From the NCBI GenBank assembly GCA_029972225.1, contig CP124756.1, positions 974,001-1,038,000 of the forward strand: a stretch of DNA of 64,000 bases, read 5' to 3'. Within the stretch, counting starts at the first letter, position 1. Each line of letters starts with the position of its first letter. The notes beneath the pieces are model-generated. The model saw only the letters and a program-made list of their open reading frames with translations, searched no databases and was not told the DNA's origin. The stretch comes from Candidatus Thiothrix putei. Lineage in GTDB: Bacteria; Pseudomonadota; Gammaproteobacteria; Thiotrichales; Thiotrichaceae. The translations under genes and the position numbers were made by a program. Shown here one piece after another: positions 1 to 9,579 of this stretch.

Positions 1-2
1 CA

Positions 3-59
3 GTAAGCAAGACGCTACACGTCAATAACAGCAACGTGGATCGCAAAAAACTGCGATAA
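3..59 (+). CDS. possible 3' end of an unidentified gene cut by the window edge
   Basis: An open frame enters from the left edge and stops with TAA at 57-59; the visible tail is 18 residues ending DRKKLR. It is too short to identify and may be chance. The stretch from 60 to 163 holds no gene. It contains a weak 10-bp inverted repeat (74-83 with 148-157) separated by 64 bases. Confidence 0.2.
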   Translation, partial: VSKTLHVNNSNVDRKKLR

Positions 60-163
60 GACACTACAGGCATAGGGGAACACTCCAAAATTGTCGATTT
101 GACCAAAGTATAGGTTATTGGTCGAATAAACGAAGCCTTGGGTTCACGTGTTCCCCTTGGAAT

Positions 164-955
164 TTACGCCTCGCCCAAACCTGACATGCCTAGGATATTC
201 CAGCCACCGTCAACGTAGGTAATTTCACCGGTAATTCCCGATGCCAAATCAGAACACAAGAAGGCTGCGGCATTACCCACTTCCTCAATCGTCACATTGC
301 GACGCAGTGGGGCATATTTCTCGAAATGATCCAGCATTTTGCGGAAACCGGCGATGCCCGAAGCGGCTAGGGTACGAATGGGGCCTGCGGAAATCGCATT
401 CACACGAATGCCTTGTGGCCCTAAGTCAGCAGCCATGAAACGTACACCCGCTTCTAGGCTGGCTTTTGCCATGCCCATGACGTTGTAGTTAGGAATGGCG
501 GCGACCGCACCCAAATAGCTCAGTGCTAACAGCGATCCCTTGCGCCCTGCCATCAGTGGCTTTGCATACCGTGCCATTGCTAGGAAGCTGTAAGCGCTGA
601 TGTCGTGCGCAATGTTTGAGCCTTCGCGTGTGGTGTTATCCACAATACTGCCTGACAGTTGTTCTTTGGGCGCAAATGCGATGGAATGCACCACAATATC
701 CAGCCCATCCCAGTGCTCACCGAGTTGCTGGAAAGCCGCTGCAATGCTGGCATCCTCTGCGACTTCGCAGGGAATCACGATGCTGGAGCCAAATTGGGCA
801 GCGTACTTTTCCACGCGGCCTTTCAGCTTGTCATTCTGGTAGGTGAATGCCAGTTCCGCGCCTTCGCGGTGCATGGCTTCGGCGATGCCGTAGGCAATGG
901 AACGGTCACTTGCGACCCCGGTAATCAGGGCGCGTTTGCCAGTCAGAAAACCCAT
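164..955 (-). CDS. fabI: enoyl-[acyl-carrier-protein] reductase (NADH) FabI
   Basis: Catalyses the last reduction of each fatty-acid elongation cycle in the cytoplasm (FASII). The 263-residue length is normal for FabI. It is a divergent short-chain dehydrogenase: the N-terminal [13 protein letters not shown] segment is the FabI nucleotide-binding loop, and the catalytic Tyr-x6-Lys is visible as Tyr157 and Lys164 in [11 protein letters not shown], with the FabI-specific Tyr147 before it. It stands alone on the minus strand, divergent from the ABC solute-binding gene. Identification rests on near-diagnostic motifs; a triclosan-insensitive FabV or FabL is excluded by length and motif spacing. 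Confidence 0.96.
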   Translation of the reverse strand: MGFLTGKRALITGVASDRSIAYGIAEAMHREGAELAFTYQNDKLKGRVEKYAAQFGSSIVIPCEVAEDASIAAAFQQLGEHWDGLDIVVHSIAFAPKEQLSGSIVDNTTREGSNIAHDISAYSFLAMARYAKPLMAGRKGSLLALSYLGAVAAIPNYNVMGMAKASLEAGVRFMAADLGPQGIRVNAISAGPIRTLAASGIAGFRKMLDHFEKYAPLRRNVTIEEVGNAAAFLCSDLASGITGEITYVDGGWNILGMSGLGEA

Positions 956-1008
956 GTGAACTCCTGTTGCGTTAGTGTTATGCTGTAGAACCCTGAATTA
1001 TGCAGTAA

Positions 1009-2865
1009 ATGAACAAGCGTATGCAAAAACGATCGAGTACGTCGAGTTGGTTATTGTCTCTGCTGATTGCATTGGTGATAGTGTTATTGCTGTTGACGAT
1101 GTACCAAATTGATCGGCAATGGTTAAAGTTGGCGGAAGTGCAGACGACGCTGACGGAACAAGCCAAAGATATACGCGAACTGCGCACCGCACTTGCCAGT
1201 GGTACGGTACGCCAGCAAACCGGGAATGCCAGCGATAACAGCGGCGTTTCCCCCGCCTTTCAACGCGCCCAAGCGATGACGCAACAGTCTGATTATGCGC
1301 AAGGCGATTGGAGTGTGGATGCGTTTGGCACGAACCTCAAAACGCTAACGCCACTGGTTTCCAGTGATGCTTATGCGTCAGAAGTACAAAATTATGTGTT
1401 GGAAAGTTTAGTTACGCGCAACCCTGATACGTTGGCGTGGGAAGGCTTGATTGCCAAAAGTTGGCAGGTCAGCCCCGATGGTTTGACGATTAGTTTCCAG
1501 ATGCGTGATGACGTCACGTTTTCCGACGGTGTACCACTCACTGCAGACGACATTGTGTTCAGCTTTAACTTCATTATGACCGAGGCGATTCAAGCGCCGC
1601 GCCAACGTGCTTATCTAGAGAAAATCAAAGAAGTGAAAGCAAATGGCAAATACGAAGTTGTATTTATTTACAAAGAACCGTATTTCGAGGCGTTTGACCT
1701 GGCAGGTACGTTGAGTATTTTACCGAAACATTTCTATGAGCCTTATTTACAGAAGCCACAGGAATTCAACGAGTCCAAAGGCTTGTTGTTAGGGAGTGGG
1801 CCTTATCGTTTACTTGACCCGAAAGCATGGACACCTGACAAAGGTAATGTGGAGCTGGTACGTAATGAGCGTTATTGGGGTGATGTGCAACCATCTTTCA
1901 ATCGTGTGTTATGGAAAATTATTCAAAATGACAGCGCTCGTCTGACCACGTATCGCAATGGTGAGATTGATGCCTATGGTGCAAGACCCAATGAATACGC
2001 TGATCTGAAAAATGATGCACAAATTATGGGGAAGAGCCATAACTTTGAGTACATGCCGCCGGTTGCGGGTTACAGCTACATTGGCTGGAATCAGGAGCGT
2101 GGTGGCAAACCGACGCGCTTTGCAGATAAACGGGTGCGGCAGGCAATGTCGTATTTAACCGATGTGCCGCGCATTATTCAGGATATTTTCCTTGGTTATG
2201 CGGAACCTGCCGTTAGCCCGTTCAGCAATACCAGTAAGCAACATGACACCAGTTTGCAGCCTTGGCAATTTAATTTAGAAAAAGCCCAAGCCTTGTTGAA
2301 AGAGGTGGGTTACGAAGACCGTAACGGCGATGGGTTGTTGGAAGATCCACAAGGCAAGCCGTTTGAGTTCAAGCTCACGTATTTTGAGGCGAATGAAGAC
2401 ACCAAGCGCATGGTGTTGTTGCTGAAAGATTTGTATGCGCGTGCGGGTGTAAAAATGGAACCGTTCCCGCAAGAGTGGCCGGTGATGCTGGAATCGTTGA
2501 ATAAGAAAGAGTTTGACGCGATTACTTTGGGGTGGACGAGTGGGATTGAGACGGACATTTTCCAGATGTTCCACAGTTCACAAGCCAAAACGGATGGGGA
2601 TAATAGCATCAGCTATAAAAATCCAGCACTGGATAAGCTGATTGATCAGGCACGTGCTACGGTCGATGAAGCACAGCGGATGCCAGTGTGGCAGCAAGCC
2701 GAGCGCATTATGGTAGACGATCAGCCCTATACGTTTTTGATGCGTCGCCAGTCATTATCGTTTGTGGATAAGCGGATTCAGAACTTACAAATGACCAAGC
2801 TGGGGTTGAATCGGGGTAGTTTGCCAGTGGAAAACTATGTGCCAGTTGCAATGCAGAAGTATTAA
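1009..2865 (+). CDS. peptide ABC transporter substrate-binding protein (SBP family 5), membrane-anchored
   Basis: Extracytoplasmic solute receptor of the OppA/YejA/DppA type, 618 residues. Residues about 13-32 form one hydrophobic helix with no clear signal-peptidase site, followed by a charged, probably coiled-coil stretch (about 35-60). The protein is therefore probably tethered to the inner membrane rather than free in the periplasm. The family 5 fold follows, with typical segments such as WQVSPDGLTISFQMRDDVTF and SDGVPLTADDI. A DRNGDGLLED calcium-loop-like segment lies near residue 443, as in many family members. The matching permease and ATPase genes lie downstream beyond a convergent regulator gene. 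A YejABEF-like oligopeptide importer is the closest layout; the substrate is unknown. Confidence 0.85.
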   Translation: MNKRMQKRSSTSSWLLSLLIALVIVLLLLTMYQIDRQWLKLAEVQTTLTEQAKDIRELRTALASGTVRQQTGNASDNSGVSPAFQRAQAMTQQSDYAQGDWSVDAFGTNLKTLTPLVSSDAYASEVQNYVLESLVTRNPDTLAWEGLIAKSWQVSPDGLTISFQMRDDVTFSDGVPLTADDIVFSFNFIMTEAIQAPRQRAYLEKIKEVKANGKYEVVFIYKEPYFEAFDLAGTLSILPKHFYEPYLQKPQEFNESKGLLLGSGPYRLLDPKAWTPDKGNVELVRNERYWGDVQPSFNRVLWKIIQNDSARLTTYRNGEIDAYGARPNEYADLKNDAQIMGKSHNFEYMPPVAGYSYIGWNQERGGKPTRFADKRVRQAMSYLTDVPRIIQDIFLGYAEPAVSPFSNTSKQHDTSLQPWQFNLEKAQALLKEVGYEDRNGDGLLEDPQGKPFEFKLTYFEANEDTKRMVLLLKDLYARAGVKMEPFPQEWPVMLESLNKKEFDAITLGWTSGIETDIFQMFHSSQAKTDGDNSISYKNPALDKLIDQARATVDEAQRMPVWQQAERIMVDDQPYTFLMRRQSLSFVDKRIQNLQMTKLGLNRGSLPVENYVPVAMQKY

Positions 2866-3551
2866 TCATCTTCCAGTAGCTGATACAAGCCGGGAATATC
2901 GTTTAAGTAGAGATTCTTACCATCTTTGGTGACTAAGCCTTCGTCCACCAGTGTGGTGAGGGCGCGGGAAATACTTTCGCGGGTTGTCCCCAGTAAGATG
3001 GAGAGGTCGTATTGAATCGGCAAGTTGCGGATGCAGACGGTTTCCTTGGGGTCAATATTTTTCGGTAACTGCCCCAATAAATAAGCCGCAAGGCGATTGG
3101 AAATACTCTGTTGTTGCAATACTTGGCGGTGCAGATTGTTGTTGCGAATAACTGTTGCCATGTTTTGCATGATTTTGCGTGATACTTGTGGCACGGTATA
3201 GATGAGTTTTTCTGCGTCTTGCGGGCTAATTGAAGCGACTTCACAGCGTATTGTTGCTTGTACACTCGCTGAACGCGGTAGACTGTCAATTACTGCCAGC
3301 TCACCAAAGTGAGTGGGTGCATCCAAAATCGCCAGTGCAATTTCTTGCCCTTGCCGATTAAGATCCAGCATTCGTACTTGCCCACTTAATAGAAAAAAGA
3401 AACGCCGTGTTGTGTCATGGCGATCAATAATAACATGCCCTCTGTTTACCTGTTCAAAACGGCAAGACTTGGCTAATGATTCCAGTAGCTCTGTGGGTAA
3501 ATCGGTCAATAAGGGGACTTGAGCCAATAGTTTTGTGTGTGTAACTTTCAT
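2862..3551 (-). CDS. Crp/Fnr-family transcriptional regulator
   Basis: A 229-residue protein with an N-terminal cyclic-nucleotide-binding-type beta-roll (about 20-140), including FGELAVIDSLPRSASV, which resembles the CRP phosphate-binding cassette. A long dimerisation helix and a C-terminal winged helix follow, with recognition segment LGTTRESISRAL. There is no Fnr-type N-terminal cysteine cluster, so oxygen sensing through an iron-sulfur cluster is unlikely. Its 3' end overlaps the convergent solute-binding gene by 4 bases, and it lies between that gene and the permeases. It may regulate the transporter, but that is inference from position only. Confidence 0.85.
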   Translation of the reverse strand: MKVTHTKLLAQVPLLTDLPTELLESLAKSCRFEQVNRGHVIIDRHDTTRRFFFLLSGQVRMLDLNRQGQEIALAILDAPTHFGELAVIDSLPRSASVQATIRCEVASISPQDAEKLIYTVPQVSRKIMQNMATVIRNNNLHRQVLQQQSISNRLAAYLLGQLPKNIDPKETVCIRNLPIQYDLSILLGTTRESISRALTTLVDEGLVTKDGKNLYLNDIPGLYQLLEDD

Positions 3552-3735
3552 TTTGCGACATCAATGCCAATTAACAGTGTGTATCCTACGGTAAGGATAG
3601 CACTTTTGTATTCAATATATTTTATGAATTGCGATTGATTATTGCCGAATGTGTTGGCGTGTGTACTGCTGAGCTAGACGGTTTGGGTGAGGTTGTGTAA
3701 TCTGAGCCTTCCACCACCAGTCAGGATAGAATAAC

Positions 3736-4812
3736 TTGCTAAACTACCTCCTGCGTCGTTTGCTCTTGATGATTCCCACTTTGCTGGGTATTACCCTTGT
3801 TGTGTTTACGGTGATGGCACTCTCCCCCGGTGGCATTACGGCGCAATCGCTGGTCGGGGGCGCGAATATGAATCCGCAGGAAAAAGCGGCCTTGACGGCT
3901 TATTACAACCAGCGTTATGGCCTTGATCAACCCGCGCCGCTTCAGTATCTACGCTGGCTTAATAACGTTTCGCCTATCGGTTTCACACAGGATGCGGAAG
4001 GTGATTACACAGGCTTTTCCTTTACCAAGGGCATGGATTTGGGTAATAGCTTCATGTATGGCAGACCGGTTAGCGACATTCTTGCTGAACGAATTCCGAT
4101 CACGCTGCTGCTCAATCTGGTGACGATTCCGCTGATTTACCTGATTGCGATTGTGGTGGGGGTGAAAGCAGCAACGGATAGAGGTGGGCGCTTTGATGTG
4201 GTGTCCAGTGTGTCGATGTTGGCGTTGTGGTCGATTCCGACGATGTTGGCGGGGGTCTTATTGCTAGGCTTCTTTGCGAATACCCAATATTTTCAGTGGT
4301 TCCCAACGGCGGGGATTTCCAGCCGTGCCGCGCAGGATATGCCGTTTCTGCCGCACCTGTTAGGCGGGGAGTTTGTGCCGGGGTATTTGCTGGATCGCCT
4401 TTGGCATTTGGTGCTGCCCGTGATTTGTTTGTCTTACGCCGGTTTTGCGGGGTTGGCTAAACTGACGCGCACCTCTGTGTTGGAAAACCTGCAAGCGGAT
4501 TATGCTCGCACGGCTCGTGCTAAGGGGTTAGCAGAGGAGGATGTGCTTTGGAAACACGTGTTTCGCAATAGTCTGTTGCCATTGATTACGGTATCGGCGG
4601 GTTTACTGCCGAGCTTGTTAGCGGGTTCGTTGATTGTGGAAAATATTTTCAGTATCAATGGCATGGGGCAATTAGCAGTTGAGGCGGTGAAGGGGCGGGA
4701 TCGTGAATTGGTGCTTTCGATTACGTGGATCAGTGGTTTCTTGACCTTGATTGGTTATCTGATTGCGGACTTTTGTTACACACTGGTGGATCCGAGGGTA
4801 TCGTATGACTGA
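3736..4812 (+). CDS. peptide ABC transporter permease, OppB/YejB type
   Basis: Inner-membrane permease of 358 residues. The N-terminal helix LLRRLLLMIPTLLGITLVVF is typical of OppB/DppB/YejB, and the coupling-helix (EAA-like) region ARTARAKGLAEEDVLWKHVF contacts the ATPase. The start is a TTG codon at 3736, with an AGGA Shine-Dalgarno-like stretch about 9 bases upstream; no in-frame ATG fits the conserved N terminus. Its end overlaps the next permease by 8 bases, indicating translational coupling. The region from 3552 to 3735 holds the divergent promoters for this operon and the Crp-type gene. Confidence 0.9.
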   Translation: MLNYLLRRLLLMIPTLLGITLVVFTVMALSPGGITAQSLVGGANMNPQEKAALTAYYNQRYGLDQPAPLQYLRWLNNVSPIGFTQDAEGDYTGFSFTKGMDLGNSFMYGRPVSDILAERIPITLLLNLVTIPLIYLIAIVVGVKAATDRGGRFDVVSSVSMLALWSIPTMLAGVLLLGFFANTQYFQWFPTAGISSRAAQDMPFLPHLLGGEFVPGYLLDRLWHLVLPVICLSYAGFAGLAKLTRTSVLENLQADYARTARAKGLAEEDVLWKHVFRNSLLPLITVSAGLLPSLLAGSLIVENIFSINGMGQLAVEAVKGRDRELVLSITWISGFLTLIGYLIADFCYTLVDPRVSYD

Positions 4813-5995
4813 AATGACGGCACATACGGTTAGCCGCGAATCCTTTTCACGGCGTATCTGGCGCAAAACATGGCAAGGTGTTGGGGTGAAACTCGGTTTT
4901 GCCTGGGTGGGTATTCTGGTTTTCATGGGGGTATTTGCGCCCTTTTTGGCAAATTCCATGCCCTTGCTGATGAGCAAAGCGGGGGTGATTTCTGCGCCAG
5001 TATTGGTGTATCTGACCGCAGAAGATGTGCTGGTACTGATGATGTTGGTGTTGGCACTGGTGTTGGTGTGGTTGCCGTTAAGTGGCGCTAAACGGGTGTT
5101 GTTGTTTGTGGCAGGCACACTCGTGGCTGCGGTGATGGCGAATGCATTCGTAAAGCCGCCTGCGGTAAAAATCTACGATGAATTTCGTACCCCTGCTTAT
5201 ACCGAAGTCGATTGGCGTGTTATGCCGCTGATTCCCTATGCACCGACGGACTATTTGCGTGATTACCCTGAGCATGGTCTGGAAGCACCGTTAGCCGCAA
5301 CAGAGCGTTTTCACTTGATGGGTACGGAAGAAAATGGTGCGGATGTCTTCAGTCGTATGATTCACGCTTCACGTATTGCCCTGAGTATTGGCTTGATTGC
5401 CACGGGTATCGCGATGGTCATAGGGGTGATTCTGGGGGGGCTGATGGGTTATTTTTCCGGGGTGGTCGATATGATTGGGATGCGCTTGGTGGAAATTTTT
5501 GAGGCGATTCCCACGCTATTTTTGCTGCTGACGTTCGTGGCTTTTTTCGGGCGTAGCTTGTACATGATGATGATTATCATCGGTGTGACCAGTTGGTCGG
5601 GGTATGCCCGTTATATTCGTGCTGAATTTCTCAAGTTGCGCAAGCAGGAGTATGTGCAAGCAGCCGTGGCGAGTGGCCTGCCGTTGTCGTCGATTTTGTT
5701 CCGCCATATGTTGCCGAATGGTGTTGCCCCGTTGTTGGTAGCGGCCAGTTTTGGTGTCGCTTCTGCGATTTTGGCCGAAGCTACCTTGAGCTTTTTGGGG
5801 CTGGGTTTAGTAGGGGAACCGTCTTGGGGGCAAATGTTAGATCAGGCGGTGAAATCCTCTACCTTTAATTGGTGGATGGCGGTATTTCCCGGTGGTGCTA
5901 TTTTTCTGACCGTGTTTGCTTATAACCTGATTGGGGAAGCGTTCCGCGATGCCATTGACCCGAAACTGTCACGTAATGCGGGGGTTGGTTCATGA
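4805..5995 (+). CDS. peptide ABC transporter permease, OppC/YejE type
   Basis: Second permease subunit, 396 residues from the ATG at 4805, which overlaps the previous stop. An upstream in-frame alternative at 4763 would lie wholly within the previous gene and is less likely. The protein has the OppC-like N-terminal extension, then an extra hydrophobic stretch (about 50-110) before the DppC-type core. The coupling region EYVQAAVASGLPLSSILFRH and the conserved LAEATLSFLGLG segment are visible. The stop overlaps the ATPase start by 4 bases. Confidence 0.9.
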   Translation: MTEMTAHTVSRESFSRRIWRKTWQGVGVKLGFAWVGILVFMGVFAPFLANSMPLLMSKAGVISAPVLVYLTAEDVLVLMMLVLALVLVWLPLSGAKRVLLFVAGTLVAAVMANAFVKPPAVKIYDEFRTPAYTEVDWRVMPLIPYAPTDYLRDYPEHGLEAPLAATERFHLMGTEENGADVFSRMIHASRIALSIGLIATGIAMVIGVILGGLMGYFSGVVDMIGMRLVEIFEAIPTLFLLLTFVAFFGRSLYMMMIIIGVTSWSGYARYIRAEFLKLRKQEYVQAAVASGLPLSSILFRHMLPNGVAPLLVAASFGVASAILAEATLSFLGLGLVGEPSWGQMLDQAVKSSTFNWWMAVFPGGAIFLTVFAYNLIGEAFRDAIDPKLSRNAGVGS

Positions 5996-7653
5996 CGCAG
6001 CCTTTGCTTGAAGTCAGAAATTTGCGTACCTACTTGAGCAGTGGTGGGCGTACAGTGAAAGCGGTTGATGATGTGAGCTTCAGTATCCCCAAGGGCGAAA
6101 CGTTTTGCTTGGTGGGGGAGTCGGGCAGTGGTAAGTCGATTTCGGCGTTGTCGATTATCCGCTTGTTGCCGCAGGGTATTGCCACACACCCCGGTGGGGA
6201 AATTCTGTTTAATGGACAGAATATGCTGACGTTGCCGGAAGCATCGTTACGGGGTATTCGCGGTTCGCAAATTGCGATGATTTTCCAAGAGCCGATGACT
6301 TCTTTGAATCCGGTGTTTTCGGTGGGGGAGCAGATTACCGAAGTGTTGCAATTGCATCACCCGACCATGAGTGATGCCGAGGCGATGGAGCGGGCAATGC
6401 TGGCGTTGGAGCAAGTGCAAATCCCCAACGCACGGGAACGTTTCCGTGATTACCCGCATCAGTTGTCGGGTGGGCAACGTCAGCGGGTGATGATTGCAAT
6501 GGCGTTGGCTTGCGAGCCGGAATTATTGATTGCCGATGAACCAACCACGGCACTGGATGTGACGGTACAGGCAGAAATTTTGCGTTTAATGCGGCAGTTG
6601 CAAGATGACACCGGTATGAGCACCTTATTTATTACCCATGATTTTGGGGTGGTAGCACAAATGGCGCAACAAGTCGGGGTGATGCAGCAAGGCAAGTTGG
6701 TGGAGGTCGGCAATACTGCACAGGTATTGCGGCAACCTCAACACGCTTACACCCAACAATTGCTGGCAGCAGTGCCGGAGAATTTAGCGCGGTGTCGGCC
6801 TAGTAGGTCGGACTTCAGTCCGACAATGCTTACAGAAGATGTCGGACTGAAGTCCGACCTACCCACTCTCCTCTCCATCCGCAATCTCAAGGTTTGGTTT
6901 CCGATTAGAAAAGGTATTTTACGCCGCACGGTAGATCATGTACGTGCGGTCGATGATGTGTCGCTAGACATTCCTCAAGGTCAAATTGTGGCGCTGGTGG
7001 GCGAATCGGGTTGCGGTAAGACCACCTTGGGGCGTGCTATTGTGCAATTGGAAAAGCCGACATCAGGCAGTATTCAACTTCAAGGGCAGGAGCTGACTGG
7101 GCTTTCAGCACGGGAACTACGCCCGTTACGCCCGAAAATGCAGATTGCTTTTCAAGACCCGCAATCATCCCTTAACCCACGTCTGCTGGTGGAAACGACG
7201 CTAACTGAACCGCTTAAAGCGCACGGCAGGTGTGCTAACCATGAGGAGCGCATCGAATACGCTGCTAAAATTCTGGCGGATATGCAGCTTTCCCGTGACA
7301 CGTTGTGGCGTTACCCGCATGAGTTTTCGGGGGGGCAACGTCAGCGCATCGGTTTGGCTCGCGCTTTGGTATTGAATCCAGCGTTTATTGTGTGTGATGA
7401 GATCACCAGTGCGCTGGATGTGTCGGTACAGGCAGAAATCCTGCAATTGCTGCTAAAAATTCGTGCTGAACACAACCTGACATTGTTATTCATTACCCAC
7501 AATATCGGGGTGGTGGAATATTTGAGTGATCAAACCGTGGTGATGTATAAGGGGCAAATTGTGGAGCGAGGGACTACCGCTGAGGTATGCGGTAATCCCC
7601 AAGATGCTTATACAAAAAAACTGTTACAAGCTGTGCCGCGTTTGTGGGGTTGA
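5992..7653 (+). CDS. fused dual ATP-binding protein of the peptide ABC transporter (YejF/OppDF type)
   Basis: A 553-residue protein joining two ABC ATPase domains that are separate OppD and OppF in many bacteria. The N-terminal domain has Walker A GESGSGKS (about 42-49) and signature LSGGQRQR. The C-terminal domain has Walker A GESGCGKT and signature FSGGQRQR. The oligopeptide-specific C-terminal tail follows each half. The inter-domain linker (about residues 271-291) is encoded by a palindromic repeat described separately, which adds about 20 residues without breaking the frame. It powers import through the two preceding permeases. Confidence 0.93.
   Translation: MTQPLLEVRNLRTYLSSGGRTVKAVDDVSFSIPKGETFCLVGESGSGKSISALSIIRLLPQGIATHPGGEILFNGQNMLTLPEASLRGIRGSQIAMIFQEPMTSLNPVFSVGEQITEVLQLHHPTMSDAEAMERAMLALEQVQIPNARERFRDYPHQLSGGQRQRVMIAMALACEPELLIADEPTTALDVTVQAEILRLMRQLQDDTGMSTLFITHDFGVVAQMAQQVGVMQQGKLVEVGNTAQVLRQPQHAYTQQLLAAVPENLARCRPSRSDFSPTMLTEDVGLKSDLPTLLSIRNLKVWFPIRKGILRRTVDHVRAVDDVSLDIPQGQIVALVGESGCGKTTLGRAIVQLEKPTSGSIQLQGQELTGLSARELRPLRPKMQIAFQDPQSSLNPRLLVETTLTEPLKAHGRCANHEERIEYAAKILADMQLSRDTLWRYPHEFSGGQRQRIGLARALVLNPAFIVCDEITSALDVSVQAEILQLLLKIRAEHNLTLLFITHNIGVVEYLSDQTVVMYKGQIVERGTTAEVCGNPQDAYTKKLLQAVPRLWG
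6803..6862. repeat. REP-like palindrome inserted in frame inside a coding sequence
   Basis: Two 23-base arms (6803-6825 and 6840-6862) are perfect reverse complements separated by 14 bases. Each arm is itself nearly palindromic (GTCGGACT-TC-AGTCCGAC). This is the layout of repetitive extragenic palindromes, yet it lies between the two ATPase domains and is translated as a linker rich in Ser, Arg, Asp and Pro. Confidence 0.85.
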
Positions 7654-7666
7654 ACGTAGCGCAGTA

Positions 7667-7903
7667 TTAATCTTTTTTCCAGAATTTTGAGCCGCAATCC
7701 TGACACCAGAATTTATGTTGGCGAGTTAATAATTTCTCATACCAAGTACGCCGTACTGGTAGAATATAAGCACTACGGCAGCTTGGGCAGCCGATGCGGC
7801 TTTGCTTAAGCCAATCAAAATGATGCTTTTGAGAAAATGGACGCGGCGGCGTGGTGACCACCAATGCTTTGGATGTACTTAACATAATATAAGCCCCTGA
7901 CAC
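7667..7903 (-). CDS. small zinc-ribbon-like protein of unknown function
   Basis: A 78-residue basic protein with two cysteine pairs, CPSC (about 39-42) and CQDC (about 67-70), followed by a lysine-rich end. This spacing suggests a single zinc ribbon. No enzyme motif is present. It lies convergent to the ABC transporter operon and downstream of ftsX on the same strand, where many gammaproteobacteria have rpoH. The ATG at 7903 fits, but a second ATG seven codons later is equally possible. Function not recognised. Confidence 0.6.
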   Translation of the reverse strand: MSGAYIMLSTSKALVVTTPPRPFSQKHHFDWLKQSRIGCPSCRSAYILPVRRTWYEKLLTRQHKFWCQDCGSKFWKKD

Positions 7904-7942
7904 TGCGAAAGATCAGCAAACTAAACTAAGTGAGCATAAAAA

Positions 7943-8935
7943 TCAATCCTTGATAGCATCATCACTTTGCCACAAATAACGCCCAACTGCTAGCCATGAG
8001 CCAATAATCCCTAACAGGCTACTGGCTAGGAGTATTTTCAAGGTCATAAACACATCAATACCGCTGAGAATAAACGTACTGCCATAGAGATTTGCCAGTT
8101 TAGTAACAGGTTCGACCAGAAATAGCAGTGCCACATGGACAATCACTAGACTCAATACCCCGCCGAACAAGCCTAGCCAAATACCGTTATAAATAAACGG
8201 ACGACGAATGTAGGCATTGGTTGCGCCAATCAGTTGCGTGACACGGATTTCTTCCTTGCGGTTTTCGATGTCGAGACGAATGGTATTACCGACCACCAGC
8301 AGCACGGTTAGTCCCAGCAAAATGGAGACAACCAGTACGATACGTTCGGCGATGCGTAAAATGCCGCGTAGCCGTTGCACCCATTCCACATCGATTTGAA
8401 CATCGTCCACTTCGGGGAAAGCTTTGAGTTTTTTGGATAAGCCTTCGACATCCATTTCCAGATCGCCGAGCAAACTGAGCCGTGGGGTGAGGATCAGTAC
8501 GTGCGGCAGGGGATTTTCATCCAGTGTTTCCAAGGTTTGTGCAAAGCCGGTGATTTTGCGGAAATCAGCTAAGGCTTCTTCGCGGGTCACGACACGCACA
8601 TTGTCGATTTCTGGCATTTCAGAGAGCAATTCTGCGCGGTCTTTGGCTTGTTGTTCGGCAACGGATTGTTTCAGGAATAAGGTAATGGTGGGAACTTCGC
8701 GTTTATCCGCCGTTAACGTCTGCATGTTTTTGAGCAATAAATGCAGGCTGGTGGGCAGGGAAAGTGCAATAGCAATCGCTGCGAGTGTGATCCAAGTGGA
8801 TACGGGGTTGAACCACAAACGTTCCATGCTGAATTTGATGGCACTCGCTTGTTGATTCCACCAGACGCTTAGCGGGTTGGTGGTAGATGCCGCATTACGC
8901 TTTGGAGCCGTTTTTTTATTACTTGGGTTAGCCAT
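7943..8935 (-). CDS. ftsX: cell division protein FtsX
   Basis: Integral membrane partner of FtsE. The complex couples septal-ring assembly to activation of periplasmic peptidoglycan hydrolases. The protein is 330 residues, with a basic cytoplasmic N terminus, a first membrane helix near residues 48-68 and a periplasmic domain. Three further helices form the C-terminal FtsX core, with GNTIRLDIENRKEEIRV as the typical cytoplasmic segment. It starts one base inside the ftsE stop, so the order ftsY-ftsE-ftsX is one tightly packed operon. Confidence 0.95.
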   Translation of the reverse strand: MANPSNKKTAPKRNAASTTNPLSVWWNQQASAIKFSMERLWFNPVSTWITLAAIAIALSLPTSLHLLLKNMQTLTADKREVPTITLFLKQSVAEQQAKDRAELLSEMPEIDNVRVVTREEALADFRKITGFAQTLETLDENPLPHVLILTPRLSLLGDLEMDVEGLSKKLKAFPEVDDVQIDVEWVQRLRGILRIAERIVLVVSILLGLTVLLVVGNTIRLDIENRKEEIRVTQLIGATNAYIRRPFIYNGIWLGLFGGVLSLVIVHVALLFLVEPVTKLANLYGSTFILSGIDVFMTLKILLASSLLGIIGSWLAVGRYLWQSDDAIKD

Positions 8936-9579
8936 TAGTCCACCTTTTGTAAGACGATGGTGCGTTTTTTCATGCGTTCTACCAGCCCATGATCGTGGCT
9001 GGCAATCATGACGGTTGCACCGAGTTCGTTGAATTGCGCAAAGGTAAACATAATGTCTTGCGCCAATTCCGGGTCGAGGTTACCGGTAGGCTCATCTGCC
9101 AGAATAATGGTGGGCTTGTTAACCATGGCACGGGCAATGCCGACACGCTGTTTTTCCCCGGCAGAGAGCATTAAGGGAAAGGTGGTTTCCCGCCCCGTCA
9201 GCCCGACTTTATCGAGTGCGGCCTGTACGCGGCGACGGGTTTCGCTTTGCCCCATTCCGGCAATGCGCAAGGGCAGAGCAATGTTGTCGAATACGCTACG
9301 GTCATACAAGAGATGTGGGTCTTGAAAAATAAAGCCAATGCGGCGACGGTAATTGGGGATTTGACCACGCCCTAGCTTGCTTAAAGAACGCCCGCCAATC
9401 AAAACTTCCCCTTTGCTAGGGCGTTCTAGCATAGCGACCAATTTCAAGAGGGTGCTTTTACCTGCGCCGGAATGCCCGGTGATGAACACCATTTCACCGG
9501 CTTCTAGCGTCAAGTTAATGTTGTACAGGGCAAGCTGCCCCGTGGGGTATTTCTTACTAACTTGTTTGAATTCAATCAT
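8935..9579 (-). CDS. ftsE: cell division ATP-binding protein FtsE
   Basis: ABC-type ATPase of 214 residues that energises FtsX at the division septum. Walker [10 protein letters not shown], the signature region [14 protein letters not shown] and Walker [12 protein letters not shown] are all present. It overlaps ftsY upstream by 4 bases (ATGA) and ftsX downstream by one base. The length and the FtsE-specific [19 protein letters not shown]-loop region support the name over LolD or other small ATPases. Confidence 0.96.
   Translation of the reverse strand: MIEFKQVSKKYPTGQLALYNINLTLEAGEMVFITGHSGAGKSTLLKLVAMLERPSKGEVLIGGRSLSKLGRGQIPNYRRRIGFIFQDPHLLYDRSVFDNIALPLRIAGMGQSETRRRVQAALDKVGLTGRETTFPLMLSAGEKQRVGIARAMVNKPTIILADEPTGNLDPELAQDIMFTFAQFNELGATVMIASHDHGLVERMKKRTIVLQKVD

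Noticed and set aside
74..157. Ten-base inverted repeat (AGGGGAACAC with GTGTTCCCCT) downstream of fabI
   Set aside because: The 64-base loop and lack of further symmetry make a terminator or element end unconvincing.
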